Below are positions 25,320 to 34,331 of a stretch of 58,893 nt of DNA, one piece after another; positions within the stretch are counted from its first letter, which is position 1; each line of letters begins with the position of its first letter. The position numbers and the translations under genes are program-made. Under the pieces are notes generated by a model. The model was not told the DNA's origin. It did not search any database and saw only the letters and a list, made by a program, of their open reading frames with translations. Source of the stretch: Candidatus Aquicultor sp. Lineage in GTDB: Bacteria > Actinomycetota > Aquicultoria > Aquicultorales > Aquicultoraceae. The stretch covers positions 1 to 58,893 of the forward strand of contig DASXVE010000032.1 of the NCBI GenBank assembly GCA_036504445.1, given 5' to 3'.

Positions 25320-27152
25320 CTACTCGACCGTCACGCTTTTTGCCAGGTTTCGCGGTTGGTCGACATCGCAACCCCTTAATTTTGCGATGTAATATGACAA
25401 CAATTGAAGCGGTACTACCGCCGGTATCGCCGAAAGATGTTCGGATGTTTCAGGAACATAAAAGACATAGTCGGCATGGGAGTTGATCTCGTTATCGCCT
25501 TCGGTCGCTACCGCGACTACATAAGAATCGCGCGCCCTAACCTCCTGGATATTGCTCACGACTTTCTCATAGGTGTGCCCTTGCGTTGCGACCGCCACAA
25601 CCGGTACGTCTTTGTCGAGAAGCGCGATCGGTCCGTGCTTCATCTCTCCTGCCGCATAGCCCTCGGCATGAATGTATGATATCTCTTTGAGCTTGAGCGC
25701 CCCTTCCATTGCCACCGGGACACCGATGCCACGTCCTAAAAATAAGAAGCTCCTGCAATCAACAAAGCGCTTGGCGCATTCCTCAATCCGCCTAATACCG
25801 TCTTTATCGGCGAGCAGCGCCGCCACCTTGTCGGGAATGCCCTTGAGCTCATTCACCCGCATATCGATCTCATCCTGAGACATGGTGCCGCGCACCTGCG
25901 CGAGATAGAGGGCGAGCGTATAGATAGCCGCCATCTGTGATACCAGCGTTTTTGTCGCGGCAACACCGATCTCCGGACCGGCGTGGGTGTGAATGGTGCC
26001 GTCGGCTTCGCGGGTGATACTGCTCCCTACCACGTTGCTGATCGCAATTACCTTGGCACCCCTTAGCTGCGCTTCGCGAAGGCTTGCCAGCGTATCCGCG
26101 GTCTCGCCCGACTGTGAAATGGTTACAACGAGCGTTTTATCGTCAATTATCGGATTGCGGTAGCGAAACTCGGATGCGACATCAACTTCAACCGGTACTT
26201 TCGCCCAGTTCTCGATAATGGTCTTGCCGACCAGACCGGCGTGATACGACGTGCCGCAGGCGACAATAAATATTTTATTGGTTGCTTTTACGATGTCCTC
26301 ATCAAGGTTCGATGTGCTGTCGAGCACAACTTTGCCGTCACGGAAGCTACTGCGAATCGTCTCGCGCACTGCAGCCGGTTGTTCGTTTATCTCTTTGAGC
26401 ATGAAATCGTCATAGCCGCCCTTCTCGGCGGCCTCATCATCCCAGTGTACTGTGAATATCTCGCGCTCGATCGCCACATCATCGATTGTGCAGATCTTAA
26501 CCGAATCGCAGGTAACCTCGGCGAGTTCATCATTGCTTAAAAACATGATGCTTCGCGTATTTTTAAGAATTGCCGGAATATCGGAAGCGATGAAATTTTC
26601 CCCTTCGCCGATACCCAGAATAAGCGGGCTGTCTTTGCGTGCAGCGATGATTCTATCAGGCTCTTTCGTGTTGATGACTGCCAGCGCAAACGAACCGATA
26701 ATCTCACGGACGGCAGCCCGTACAGCTTCAAGCAAATTGCCGTCGTATTTCTCTTCGACAAGGTGGGCGACCACTTCGGTATCGGTCTCAGATTTAAAAA
26801 CGTGCCCGCGGCTTTTGAGCTCGTCTCTTAAAGTTAAATAGTTCTCTATAATGCCGTTATGCACGACTGCGATATTCCCCGAGCAATCGAGATGCGGGTG
26901 CGCATTTTCTTCCGACGGTTTACCGTGCGTAGCCCAACGAACGTGGCCGATGCCAACCGCCCCGGGAAGTGTTCCTCCATCAAGCGCCATCTCGAGCTCA
27001 CTGAGCTTCCCTAAACGGCGTAGAATGCTTATTCCGCCGTTTAATACCGCTATGCCTGCCGAATCATATCCTCTGTACTCGAGGCGTTTTAGACCATTAA
27101 TAAGAATCGGTACGGTGTCTTGCTGACCGATATATCCGACTATTCCACACAT
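25320..27152 (-). CDS. glmS: Glutamine-fructose-6-phosphate aminotransferase
   Basis: This 610-residue enzyme makes glucosamine-6-phosphate, the first step of UDP-GlcNAc and peptidoglycan synthesis. The N-terminal class II glutaminase begins MCGIVGYIG, with Cys2 as nucleophile. The two SIS domains follow (about 285-420 and 455-600) with CGTSYHAG and SQSGETADT. The C-terminus LRGCDVDQPRNLAKSVTVE is canonical. AAGGGAG precedes the ATG. Its leader carries a glmS ribozyme, so glucosamine-6-phosphate should trigger self-cleavage of its own mRNA. glmM lies immediately upstream. Confidence 0.99.
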   Translation of the reverse strand: MCGIVGYIGQQDTVPILINGLKRLEYRGYDSAGIAVLNGGISILRRLGKLSELEMALDGGTLPGAVGIGHVRWATHGKPSEENAHPHLDCSGNIAVVHNGIIENYLTLRDELKSRGHVFKSETDTEVVAHLVEEKYDGNLLEAVRAAVREIIGSFALAVINTKEPDRIIAARKDSPLILGIGEGENFIASDIPAILKNTRSIMFLSNDELAEVTCDSVKICTIDDVAIEREIFTVHWDDEAAEKGGYDDFMLKEINEQPAAVRETIRSSFRDGKVVLDSTSNLDEDIVKATNKIFIVACGTSYHAGLVGKTIIENWAKVPVEVDVASEFRYRNPIIDDKTLVVTISQSGETADTLASLREAQLRGAKVIAISNVVGSSITREADGTIHTHAGPEIGVAATKTLVSQMAAIYTLALYLAQVRGTMSQDEIDMRVNELKGIPDKVAALLADKDGIRRIEECAKRFVDCRSFLFLGRGIGVPVAMEGALKLKEISYIHAEGYAAGEMKHGPIALLDKDVPVVAVATQGHTYEKVVSNIQEVRARDSYVVAVATEGDNEINSHADYVFYVPETSEHLSAIPAVVPLQLLSYYIAKLRGCDVDQPRNLAKSVTVE

Positions 27153-27282
27153 AGGGTCTCCCTTCGTGATGTAAAGCGTGCGACAACAAATCTAGCGCGT
27201 GGCACATCAAAACATAAAAAATAGGGGATTACTGCTAAGATCCGGCGAGGACATGACTGTGCCGGTTTCTTTGCCACTTGAT

Positions 27283-27449
27283 AATTCTTTGTCCCAGTGG
27301 TCACCCTCCGGTTTTGTGGTTATCATAACGACCGTGGCCGGCCGAGAGGCACCCGCCGAATGCTCGTTTCCGAGCTTCTCGATTAACCTCTTCCTCGTCA
27401 ACTGCGTAAACCTGCTCTGACTAATTCAATACTACGCAGTTCTGGCGCT
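27283..27449 (-). ncRNA. glmS ribozyme
   Basis: On the minus strand the conserved core is unmistakable. The cleavage site A|GCGCCAGAACU has its scissile bond between 27449 and 27448. P1 forms with GCAGUUGACGAGG (27393-27405), followed by GGUUAAUCGAG, a GCUCG-GAAA-CGAGC hairpin (27362-27375), UUCGGCGGGUGCCUC, and a distal GUGACC..GGGACAAAG. The order matches the Firmicute-type ribozyme. It sits about 130 nt before the glmS start. Glucosamine-6-phosphate acts as the cofactor of cleavage, giving feedback control of glmS. Small ORFs across it are not genes. Confidence 0.94.
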
Positions 27450-27536
27450 TTTACTTCCCCTATTCACTTACAACACAATCTGCCGTTACTTTTTAGACAC
27501 CACCTCTATCATCTACCCGTTACGGCGCCCATTTGA

Positions 27537-27542
27537 ATTATA
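27537..27542 (-). promoter_or_regulatory. Candidate -10 of the glmS transcript
   Basis: A perfect TATAAT is preceded 17 bp upstream only by a weak GTTTTA. It would start transcription about 80 nt before the ribozyme cleavage site. Confidence 0.4.
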
Positions 27543-27692
27543 CCTGTTTTCTTATTCTATAAAACCTGTCCATAAGAACTGAAAAACTGGTCAAAGGGCC
27601 TATCAAGCTATTAATATACTACTACTTTTTACCGCTGGAATCCAGCTTCAGAGGCAGCTATGCGCTTCTTGCTGAGGCTCTATTTTTTTCCT

Positions 27693-29024
27693 CTAGCCGA
27701 GCTCCGCTTTAATAATTTCGGCGATACTATTTGCGATTGCCTGGGCGCTTTCGCTGCTCTTACTTTCAATCATGACGCGAATTAGCGGCTCGGTTCCGGA
27801 AGGCCTGACGAGAACACGACCGGTGTCTTTAAGATCGGCTTCAGCCTTCTTCATCGCTTCGTGAATTGACGGAATCTCATCCCAACCATGCGTATCCTTG
27901 ACTTTTACGTTTACCAGAACCTGCGGCAGCTTCTCCATGATTTGCTTTAGCTCTGAGAGTTTCTTGCCGCTCTCTACCATAACCGATGCAAGTTGTAAGG
28001 CTGTAATAATACCGTCTCCGGTTGTGTTGTGATCTAGGAAAATGATGTGCCCGGACTGCTCGCCGCCGATATTAATCCCACGTTTCAGCATTTCCTCAAG
28101 TACATACCGGTCGCCGACACGGGTTTTCACCACATCAACGCCGTACTCTTTCATCGCCAAGTCAAAACCTAGATTTGCCATTACCGTAGTTACAATTGAA
28201 TGTTTTGGCAGCGATCCGGTTTCTTTCATATGGGCCGCGCAGATAGCCATTATATAGTCGCCATCGACGACCTCGCCGTTCTCATCGACAGCAATAACCC
28301 TGTCGGCGTCGCCGTCATGAGCAAACCCCAGGTCGATATCGTGCGTTGTAACAATCTCCTGGATGTAGTCGATATAGGTCGACCCGCAATTGAAATTAAT
28401 ATTGGTGCCGTTCGGCTTAGTATTAACCGCCATTACGTTGGCGCCGAGCTGCCTGAAAACGCTCGGTGATACCTGGAATGCCGCGCCGTGCCCGCAATCG
28501 ATCGCCATTTTCAAGCCCTCGAGAGACCCGCCAACGGTGTTGACGACATGATCGATATACATATCTACAGCCCGGGGGTTTCTCTCGATTCTGCCGAGGT
28601 GAGGACCGACAGGAAGCTCTTTTGATGTGTTCATTGTTACTTCGATCTCATCCTCGACATCATCCGGGAGCTTGAAACCATCAGGGCCGAAAAACTTAAT
28701 TCCGTTGTATTCGGCAGGATTGTGGGACGCCGAAATCACAACACCACCCTTGGCTTTCAGAGCGCGCGCCAGGAACGCAACCGTCGGTGTGGGCACCACG
28801 CCCACCTGCAGGACATTCGAGCCGACAGAACAGATACCGGCCGACAGAGACGCTTCCAGCATATCGCAGGATATGCGGGTATCCTTTCCTATGATAAAGG
28901 TGCCGCCGCCTTTTCCCCCACTCAGCACGGTAGCCCCAGCCTGCCCCAGTTTAAAAGCCAACTCGGCGGTTAGATATTCATTGGCGATTCCACGAACGCC
29001 ATCGGTTCCAAAAAGCCGCGACAA
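27693..29024 (-). CDS. glmM: Phosphoglucosamine mutase
   Basis: This 443-residue enzyme converts glucosamine-6-phosphate to glucosamine-1-phosphate, the step after GlmS. The phosphoserine is S100 in VVISASHNPAEYNGIKFF. The metal loop is DGDADRV and the sugar loop GGEQSGH. The C-terminal phosphate loop RPSGTEPLIRVMIES is intact. The start codon is TTG, giving the family N-terminus SRLFGTDGVRG, with a CTGGAGGTG ribosome site. It lies between rpsI and glmS as in Actinomycetota, but a second PLP racemase has been inserted upstream. The 540-nt gap to glmS holds the ribozyme. Confidence 0.98.
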   Translation of the reverse strand: MSRLFGTDGVRGIANEYLTAELAFKLGQAGATVLSGGKGGGTFIIGKDTRISCDMLEASLSAGICSVGSNVLQVGVVPTPTVAFLARALKAKGGVVISASHNPAEYNGIKFFGPDGFKLPDDVEDEIEVTMNTSKELPVGPHLGRIERNPRAVDMYIDHVVNTVGGSLEGLKMAIDCGHGAAFQVSPSVFRQLGANVMAVNTKPNGTNINFNCGSTYIDYIQEIVTTHDIDLGFAHDGDADRVIAVDENGEVVDGDYIMAICAAHMKETGSLPKHSIVTTVMANLGFDLAMKEYGVDVVKTRVGDRYVLEEMLKRGINIGGEQSGHIIFLDHNTTGDGIITALQLASVMVESGKKLSELKQIMEKLPQVLVNVKVKDTHGWDEIPSIHEAMKKAEADLKDTGRVLVRPSGTEPLIRVMIESKSSESAQAIANSIAEIIKAELG

Positions 29025-29142
29025 ACTGCACCTCCAGGTTATATAAAAAGAAGTTTCCTACTATAGTTGGAAACTACATTCATGCTTCCGGTTTCTGGTT
29101 TAGTATACCATTTACGCTTTGCGTCTAACAAAGGCCCCTCGT

Positions 29143-30183
29143 TCACGAGATGAAAACCTTATTACAATAAGGGGACGTCATTGCGGCAAGCAACGCCTCA
29201 TATCCCGGTGTAAAAGTTATAGCATCGCCGACCGTATACGTACGGTTGGTATCGGTTACATCGACTACCAAGTGGTCGCTACTGCGTCGCAGGATTTCTA
29301 TACCGCGGCCTACCGGTTTTAGGTATCCTTCAGAGACATCTTGCCGCCCGATCGCAAGAATCGCGCGCTTGCGAAGCGTACCGCCGTTATCGGGCACCGG
29401 TTTTTCTTTCAATTCGATAATTTCAGCCTCGACAACTATCGCATCTTGAAAAGTCTGAGGTATAGGGCTAAATCCGGTCGTTTCCTGCCCGAGCAGGACG
29501 GCCTCGCCAAAGCGAAACTGGTTGACGCCGTGCGGAATTGCTCCCGATTCGATAAGCTTCCATGCGCTGGAGTTCCCGCCCGATATCAATGGGAGGCTGA
29601 GACCAAGGCGCTCGCGAAGGTTTACGGCACTGCCGGTAAGAAGCTCGAGCATCCCAGGTGTCGGAGGGACCCCTTGCAGACATGCGACATTGGTGCCGAT
29701 GCCCGCAATAGTAATGTACGGCAGCTCCGCCGCCCGCTGTATGAACTCACACAGGTCTTGCGACAGCACGCCCTCACGCAAATCCCCGGTTTCAACCATG
29801 ACGACAATCGAATATGCTTTACCAAGCTTTTGTGCGGCTGCCGATAGGTTCTTAACCGCTTCAAGCTCAGAGACAAGCGCGACATCGGTAATCTCGACGG
29901 CTCGCCCGCACTCATCTTTCATCGGCTGCCTGAGCATCATAATCGGAACATCAAAACCGTTTTTCTGCTGTTTCTCGAAATACAGGCGCTCCAAGTTCGC
30001 CAGCCGCGAATCTGCAATGGCGTTCACACCGCCTCTTATCATAGCGAGAGCTACTTCGGGGCTTCCAAGACATGCCTTAGTAACACCGACAACACACGCC
30101 GCGTTTTTGCTGCATATTGCAGCCAGCACTCTCGCATTGTGCTCGATTTTCGAAAGATTGACAGTAACGGCTGGAAACGCCAC
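29143..30183 (-). CDS. Alanine/ornithine racemase-family PLP enzyme
   Basis: This 346-residue protein has the N-terminal alanine-racemase-like TIM barrel with the PLP lysine at K36 (VVGVTKACLGSPEVA) and a C-terminal beta domain. It resembles the group containing ornithine racemase (VTK-x-C-x-G-x-P) rather than Alr. Other signatures are VMVETGDLREGV, GIGTNVACLQGV and ISGGNSSAWKL. The substrate could be ornithine, alanine or another basic amino acid; the sequence does not decide. It lies between the rpsI terminator and glmM. Unlike alr at 14.6 kb, it is outside the usual cell-wall cluster order. Confidence 0.88.
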   Translation of the reverse strand: MAFPAVTVNLSKIEHNARVLAAICSKNAACVVGVTKACLGSPEVALAMIRGGVNAIADSRLANLERLYFEKQQKNGFDVPIMMLRQPMKDECGRAVEITDVALVSELEAVKNLSAAAQKLGKAYSIVVMVETGDLREGVLSQDLCEFIQRAAELPYITIAGIGTNVACLQGVPPTPGMLELLTGSAVNLRERLGLSLPLISGGNSSAWKLIESGAIPHGVNQFRFGEAVLLGQETTGFSPIPQTFQDAIVVEAEIIELKEKPVPDNGGTLRKRAILAIGRQDVSEGYLKPVGRGIEILRRSSDHLVVDVTDTNRTYTVGDAITFTPGYEALLAAMTSPYCNKVFIS

Positions 30184-30203
30184 AAAATCACCTCAAAATA
30201 AAA

Positions 30204-30235
30204 AGAGGTTAAAGAAGCTCGCTTCTTTAACCTCT
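30204..30235 (-). terminator. Terminator of rplM-rpsI
   Basis: A 15-bp perfect stem (AGAGGTTAAAGAAGC and complement) around a tight loop is followed on the minus strand by TTTTATTTT. It lies 15 nt after the rpsI stop. Confidence 0.92.
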
Positions 30236-30250
30236 CGCAATTCGAACGTA

Positions 30251-30646
30251 TTACCTCTTGGAGAACTGTGGACGCTTGCGGGCTTTTTTCAAGCCATACT
30301 TGCGGCGTTCTTTCATCCGCGGATCTCGGGTTAGAAGACCGGCTTTCTTAAGCTCGGTACGGAAACCTTCATCTGCTTCAAGCAGCGCTCTTGCGATACC
30401 ATGGCGAAGTGCGCCGGCTTGGCCACTGACCCCGCCACCGGCGATGGTTGCGACAACATCGAACCTACCGTTGGTGCCCGTCGCATCAAACGGCTGCTGG
30501 ATCAATATTTGAAGCGCCTTGCGACCAAAATACTGCTGGAGGTCTTTGCCGCTTATAATAAACTGTCCCTGGCCCGGCATTAAACGGACTCGGGCTACCG
30601 CATCTTTTCTGCGGCCTGTTCCGTAGTAAACAACTTTATCAGCCAC
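30251..30646 (-). CDS. rpsI: 30S ribosomal protein S9
   Basis: This 131-residue protein is full length. It begins [25 protein letters not shown] and contains [19 protein letters not shown]. It ends in the conserved basic tail [17 protein letters not shown], whose final KR reaches the decoding site. It follows rplM by 3 nt, the standard L13-S9 operon, and is followed by a strong terminator. The sequence is canonical. Confidence 0.99.
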   Translation of the reverse strand: MADKVVYYGTGRRKDAVARVRLMPGQGQFIISGKDLQQYFGRKALQILIQQPFDATGTNGRFDVVATIAGGGVSGQAGALRHGIARALLEADEGFRTELKKAGLLTRDPRMKERRKYGLKKARKRPQFSKR

Positions 30647-30649
30647 CGA

Positions 30650-31093
30650 TTACTCTCCTTCCGCCCTGAGGTCTAGAGTTTTTGGCTGCTGGGCGGCATG
30701 TGGATGTTCCGTCCCTGCATACACTTTTAACTTCGTGAACATCTGCCGACCGAGGCTGTTCTTTGGCAACATACCCTTAACTGCCAGCTCGATGACTCTC
30801 TCTGGTTTGCTCTTGATCATTCTCTCAAAGGTGATCTCTTTGAGACCGCCCGGGTAGAGAGAATGACGATAATACATCTTGGTCTGCGCTTTGCGCCCGG
30901 TTAATGCGACTTTCGCTGCATTAAGAACAATTACGTGGTCGCCCGTGTCCATATTGGGCGTGTACATCGGTTTGTGCTTCCCTCTCAGAATTGTAGCGAT
31001 CTGAGTCGATAAACGGCCGAGCGGAACGCCAGCCGCATCAACCACAAACCACTCGCGTTCAATATCCTTTGGCTTGGCCGAATACGTCTTCAT
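30650..31093 (-). CDS. rplM: 50S ribosomal protein L13
   Basis: This protein has 147 residues from the ATG at 31093, chosen for the family N-terminus [15 protein letters not shown] and the TTGGAGGAG ribosome site; longer in-frame starts are spurious. Conserved features are [24 protein letters not shown] and [22 protein letters not shown]. It opens the rplM-rpsI operon behind a TTGACA-17-TAGTAT promoter. Confidence 0.99.
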   Translation of the reverse strand: MKTYSAKPKDIEREWFVVDAAGVPLGRLSTQIATILRGKHKPMYTPNMDTGDHVIVLNAAKVALTGRKAQTKMYYRHSLYPGGLKEITFERMIKSKPERVIELAVKGMLPKNSLGRQMFTKLKVYAGTEHPHAAQQPKTLDLRAEGE

Positions 31094-31158
31094 TTCTCCT
31101 CCAACTACGTATGTAAAAGCTTTTGTGTACTTTATAACGCTACTCTTGCAACCATCAT

Positions 31159-31187
31159 ATACTATACAAAACCGCAGCAAATGTCAA
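31159..31187 (-). promoter_or_regulatory. rplM-rpsI promoter
   Basis: Perfect -35 TTGACA (31182-31187), a 17-bp spacer and TAGTAT (31159-31164) on the minus strand lie about 65 nt before the L13 start. This is the strongest promoter seen in the window. Confidence 0.9.
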
Positions 31188-31309
31188 CACAGCACAGTTA
31201 TCAACCACGGTATGATTGAGATCAAACTAAATACTACGACGCGGCAACGTGCGCTTTACAAATAGTATTGTAACATTCATTTATGCATAATCGATAAAAC
31301 GAGTGCTCT

Positions 31310-32470
31310 CTACACGAACCGCGCAAATACTTCGTTGCCTAGCAGCAGTCCTTTTTTGGTTAGCTTGAGTGTGTTATCACTTAGCCCTACCAGGCCTTTC
31401 TCAACCAGCTCATCAACTTGCGGCCCATACACATCGCGCACCGATATGCCGAAATGATCTTCAAACTCACCCAAATCGACTCCGCTTAAAAGCCGAAGAC
31501 CGAGAAACATGGTCTCACTCATCATCTCGGTACTGCTAAGCTCTGTTTGTTCCTCAACTACCGAGACAGTGGCTGCCAATGCAGCATGGTCCTGAACGAC
31601 CGGGCTGCCAACCGCTTGGATATATTCATTAGGTTCTGCGATATTCCTGAATCTTTTATTCCCAATCTTTGAATGCGCACCGGCCCCGAGGCCAAGATAA
31701 TCGCCGTATTTCCAATAGACCAGGTTGTGCCGGCACTCTTTACCCGGTTTCGCATAGTTTGAGATTTCGTAATGTATGAAGCCGGATTCCTCCAGCGAGT
31801 CCATCGTGTATAAGAGCATATCTGCTTGCACATCATCATCGGGTACGCTGATTAGCCCGCATTGGATTTCCCGTTCCAACGGCGTGCGCGGTTCAACCGT
31901 GAGGCTATAACATGAGAGATGCTCGGGCTCAAGCGAAGCTGCCTGTTCTAAGGTTACCGCCCAGTGTGCGAGCGTCTGTCCCGGCAGGCCCGAGATTAAA
32001 TCGATATTTATATTTTCAAAACCTGCTTTCCGGGCTCGATAAAACGCATCGACGGCCTGCTGCGCGGTATGCTTCCTACCGATCAATTGCAGTAATTCAT
32101 CATCGAGCGCTTGAAACCCGACGCTGAGACGATTTATTCCACTGTTTAAAAGCCGCTCTAAAACATCACCGGTAATTGTTTCCGGATTTGCTTCGATCGA
32201 TATCTCGGCTTCACCTGCAATTTCAAAACGCGATCTTAAAGCCGCCGTGATCCGTGATATGTGCTCCGGCTTAAGAAGCGTAGGAGTACCGCCGCCAAAA
32301 AAAACCGTATCCACGGGATTACCGGCAAGCAATGGGGCTTGCGTTTCGATCTCGCGAATAAGCGCATCAATATATGTATCATGAATTGCTCCGAACCCCG
32401 CAAATGAATTAAAATCGCAATACTTGCACTTTTGCTTACAAAACGGGATGTGGATATATATAGCAGGCAT
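31310..32470 (-). CDS. hemW: Radical SAM heme chaperone HemW
   Basis: This protein has 386 residues from the ATG at 32470 (a GTG three codons earlier is possible but too close to the purine-rich site). The radical SAM motif is C11-x3-C15-x2-C18 (PFCKQKCKYCDF). HemW continues with FFGGGTPTLL, SIEANPET, RLSVGFQALDDELL and a C-terminal winged-helix-like domain. It lacks the extra Cys of HemN-type coproporphyrinogen dehydrogenase, so heme trafficking to membrane enzymes is the likely role, as in E. coli and Lactococcus HemW. It stands alone. No heme-biosynthesis gene is nearby. Confidence 0.93.
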   Translation of the reverse strand: MPAIYIHIPFCKQKCKYCDFNSFAGFGAIHDTYIDALIREIETQAPLLAGNPVDTVFFGGGTPTLLKPEHISRITAALRSRFEIAGEAEISIEANPETITGDVLERLLNSGINRLSVGFQALDDELLQLIGRKHTAQQAVDAFYRARKAGFENINIDLISGLPGQTLAHWAVTLEQAASLEPEHLSCYSLTVEPRTPLEREIQCGLISVPDDDVQADMLLYTMDSLEESGFIHYEISNYAKPGKECRHNLVYWKYGDYLGLGAGAHSKIGNKRFRNIAEPNEYIQAVGSPVVQDHAALAATVSVVEEQTELSSTEMMSETMFLGLRLLSGVDLGEFEDHFGISVRDVYGPQVDELVEKGLVGLSDNTLKLTKKGLLLGNEVFARFV

Positions 32471-32583
32471 TTTTAACACTTTCTTGGATTTTTGCAGATT
32501 ATCTCAGATTTCCCCGGACAATGCTAGTTGAAGCCGGCGACACCTCGTTATAACTGCGCCGGCAACGGGTTTACCCAAAAACC

Positions 32584-32614
32584 TTGACTCTAAACCTAGA
32601 GTACGAGATAAGAT
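32584..32614 (+). promoter_or_regulatory. Promoter with inverted-repeat operator
   Basis: TTGACT (32584-32589) and TAAGAT (32609-32614) are 19 bp apart. A perfect dyad ACTCTA-aacc-TAGAGT (32587-32602) overlaps the -35. The long spacer plus dyad recalls MerR-type control, but the dyad is off-centre, so an ordinary repressor site is equally possible. Confidence 0.45.
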
Positions 32615-32661
32615 AGAGTAGAAAGTTAGCGCTTTAAAGCTTTGTAGCATTGGGGGCAATA

Positions 32662-33282
32662 ATGGGAAACGTACAAAAAAAAGATACCTGGTTGAATTCC
32701 GTACCGCTTGATCTTGCCGCAGGTTTCGGCGTCTACTTTTTGTTTACCCGGGTAGGAAGCCTGCTGCTCACGCTCTTGCTGGCAGTCTTTGGCGCCAGGG
32801 CTTCACAGAATCCACTAGCATTTCTCCTTATCCAGACGATCCTCCTTGTAGCCGGGGTTGCGTTTGGCGCTACTGTCACCGGTTGGTTTTCCAAAGACAA
32901 CGGGGCACGTCGCGGTTTAGTGATAGCCATAGTCGTTGTTCTTTTTGATGCTTCTACTGTTCTTATCCAGCTGCTCAGCTTCTTCCTATCTACCGGAAGC
33001 CTTTCAGGATACCAGTATCCGCTCGGAGGTATCCACGTCGATCTTGACCTCATAACATGGGCTCTCGCCCTCTTTGCGGGATGGTTTGGCGGGGATTACG
33101 GAGCGAAAGTTGCGCGCGGCGAGATACCGGCACCAGATAAAGCGGCAGGCAGCGATAACGTTTCAAGCAGTGAGACCACAGAATCGACGAATGAAGCTGG
33201 ACAAAACGCGGGTCCTGCTGAAACGTCTGAGGAGCATTCCGCTACGGATAATACGGATGGCACGCCTGGCGAGGACAACTAA
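32662..33282 (+). CDS. Multi-TM membrane protein with acidic Ser/Thr tail
   Basis: This protein has 206 residues from the ATG at 32662, preceded by TGGGGGC. About four hydrophobic helices span residues 14-150 (for example LAAGFGVYFLFTRVGSLLL and LITWALALFAGWFGGDYG). The last 50 residues form a soluble, acidic, Ser/Thr/Glu/Asn-rich tail (ETTESTNEAGQNAGPAETSE). I recognise no family; the Gly-rich helices recall small TM proteins sometimes annotated as transport-related. It has its own promoter with a dyad and is convergent with the iron-sulfur protein gene five bases away. Confidence 0.75.
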   Translation: MGNVQKKDTWLNSVPLDLAAGFGVYFLFTRVGSLLLTLLLAVFGARASQNPLAFLLIQTILLVAGVAFGATVTGWFSKDNGARRGLVIAIVVVLFDASTVLIQLLSFFLSTGSLSGYQYPLGGIHVDLDLITWALALFAGWFGGDYGAKVARGEIPAPDKAAGSDNVSSSETTESTNEAGQNAGPAETSEEHSATDNTDGTPGEDN

Positions 33283-33287
33283 TACAT

Positions 33288-34211
33288 TTATTCGCGTGGT
33301 AGAATAATCGGGCCGGGTTTGGCGCTATCTTCCTTCAAGGAAACGGCTTCCGTGGGGCATGCGTTAACGCATACGCCGCAACCTCTGCATGCGTCTGCAT
33401 TGATATTGACGGATTCATCTACCTCTATCGCGCCGAAGTGACACACGCCTGCACAGACGCCGCAATGCATACACTGGGCATCATCGATATGCGCGGTAAA
33501 CCCGGATGAAGAGACGAGGTCAAACCCGTACGAGACCGCCTTCAACCCAAGACAGCAGCACCCGCAACAGTTACAGATCGAATACAACCTGTCGCCGGCG
33601 ACGTCTTTAAACCATGCCGTATGAACCCGCCCGCGTTTGTGCTCCCGCTCGAGAATTTCAAGCGCTTGCGTGACGTTAAGGCGCTTTGCATTACCCTTTT
33701 TATGCTCGATTACAAAATCGACGAACGGTTCTCCTAATACAAAACATACATCAATCGGCTGGCATGGATTCTCGGCAATCTGACGGCACGGGCAATCGAT
33801 TACCGCAAGATGCTCCGCGTTCGCGAGAATAATGTCGCGGGCCTTTTTATAGGGGAGTACCTGCTCGGGGTTGGTAAGCTCAATAGGTTGTTTTACATCG
33901 ATAAGGCGCTTCGCCGTCTCGTTCGTAACTACTTTGCCGTGGTGCGTGTGCATTAGACGATTCCCGGCGCCTTGATAGAACCATTGAGGAAATATGCCGG
34001 GCCGCTCGAGTACGTACCGTATCGGCTTCAAATAGACCGAGGTCCATTTAAAGTAAAAATAGCTGTGAAGAAAATCATGAACCCGGCGGCCGTGAAATTC
34101 CGCCAGCTTTGACGTGCTCTTTTTCCTATGTGCGAATAACCAGCCGGCCACTATGCCGGTAAGGATGATAACCACTCGCATATAATACTTTTTGTTCCTT
34201 GTCGAAGCCAT
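33288..34211 (-). CDS. Membrane-anchored 2x[4Fe-4S] ferredoxin-like protein
   Basis: This 307-residue protein has an N-terminal hydrophobic helix (about 11-27, RVVIILTGIVAGWLFAH) that anchors it. Central Cys clusters CPCRQ, C..VCFV and CNCCGCCC (about 139-225) may bind an extra cofactor. The C-terminal bacterial ferredoxin domain has two clusters, CMHCGVCAGVC and CRGCGVCVNACP. This architecture is common in strict anaerobes as an uncharacterised 4Fe-4S protein, presumably passing electrons at the membrane. No partner enzyme is next to it. It appears monocistronic. Confidence 0.88.
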   Translation of the reverse strand: MASTRNKKYYMRVVIILTGIVAGWLFAHRKKSTSKLAEFHGRRVHDFLHSYFYFKWTSVYLKPIRYVLERPGIFPQWFYQGAGNRLMHTHHGKVVTNETAKRLIDVKQPIELTNPEQVLPYKKARDIILANAEHLAVIDCPCRQIAENPCQPIDVCFVLGEPFVDFVIEHKKGNAKRLNVTQALEILEREHKRGRVHTAWFKDVAGDRLYSICNCCGCCCLGLKAVSYGFDLVSSSGFTAHIDDAQCMHCGVCAGVCHFGAIEVDESVNINADACRGCGVCVNACPTEAVSLKEDSAKPGPIILPRE

Positions 34212-34331
34212 AACAGTTATTATAGCAGGTCTAAAATGGATGGCTATAAGCCTTGATGCCGTACATAAAAAGCGCTAAACCCGCACAAAAATCATGCCGA
34301 AAATAATATATAAAGCGCTTTTTATTGGGGG

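Noticed and set aside
27207-27401. Small ORF upstream of glmS
   Set aside because: It lies entirely within the glmS ribozyme; its TTG 'start' is in the conserved GUUGACGAGG element.
29025-29142. Hidden small gene or riboswitch between glmM and the racemase
   Set aside because: No ribosome site, conserved helix or ORF of note was found.
29522-30334. 270-codon open frame antisense to the racemase and rpsI
   Set aside because: Shadow frame crossing a terminator and two real genes, with no ribosome site or recognisable domain.
32587-32602. Firm call of a MerR operator
   Set aside because: The dyad is not centred in the -35/-10 spacer as MerR sites are, and no merR gene is adjacent; kept only as a weak candidate.
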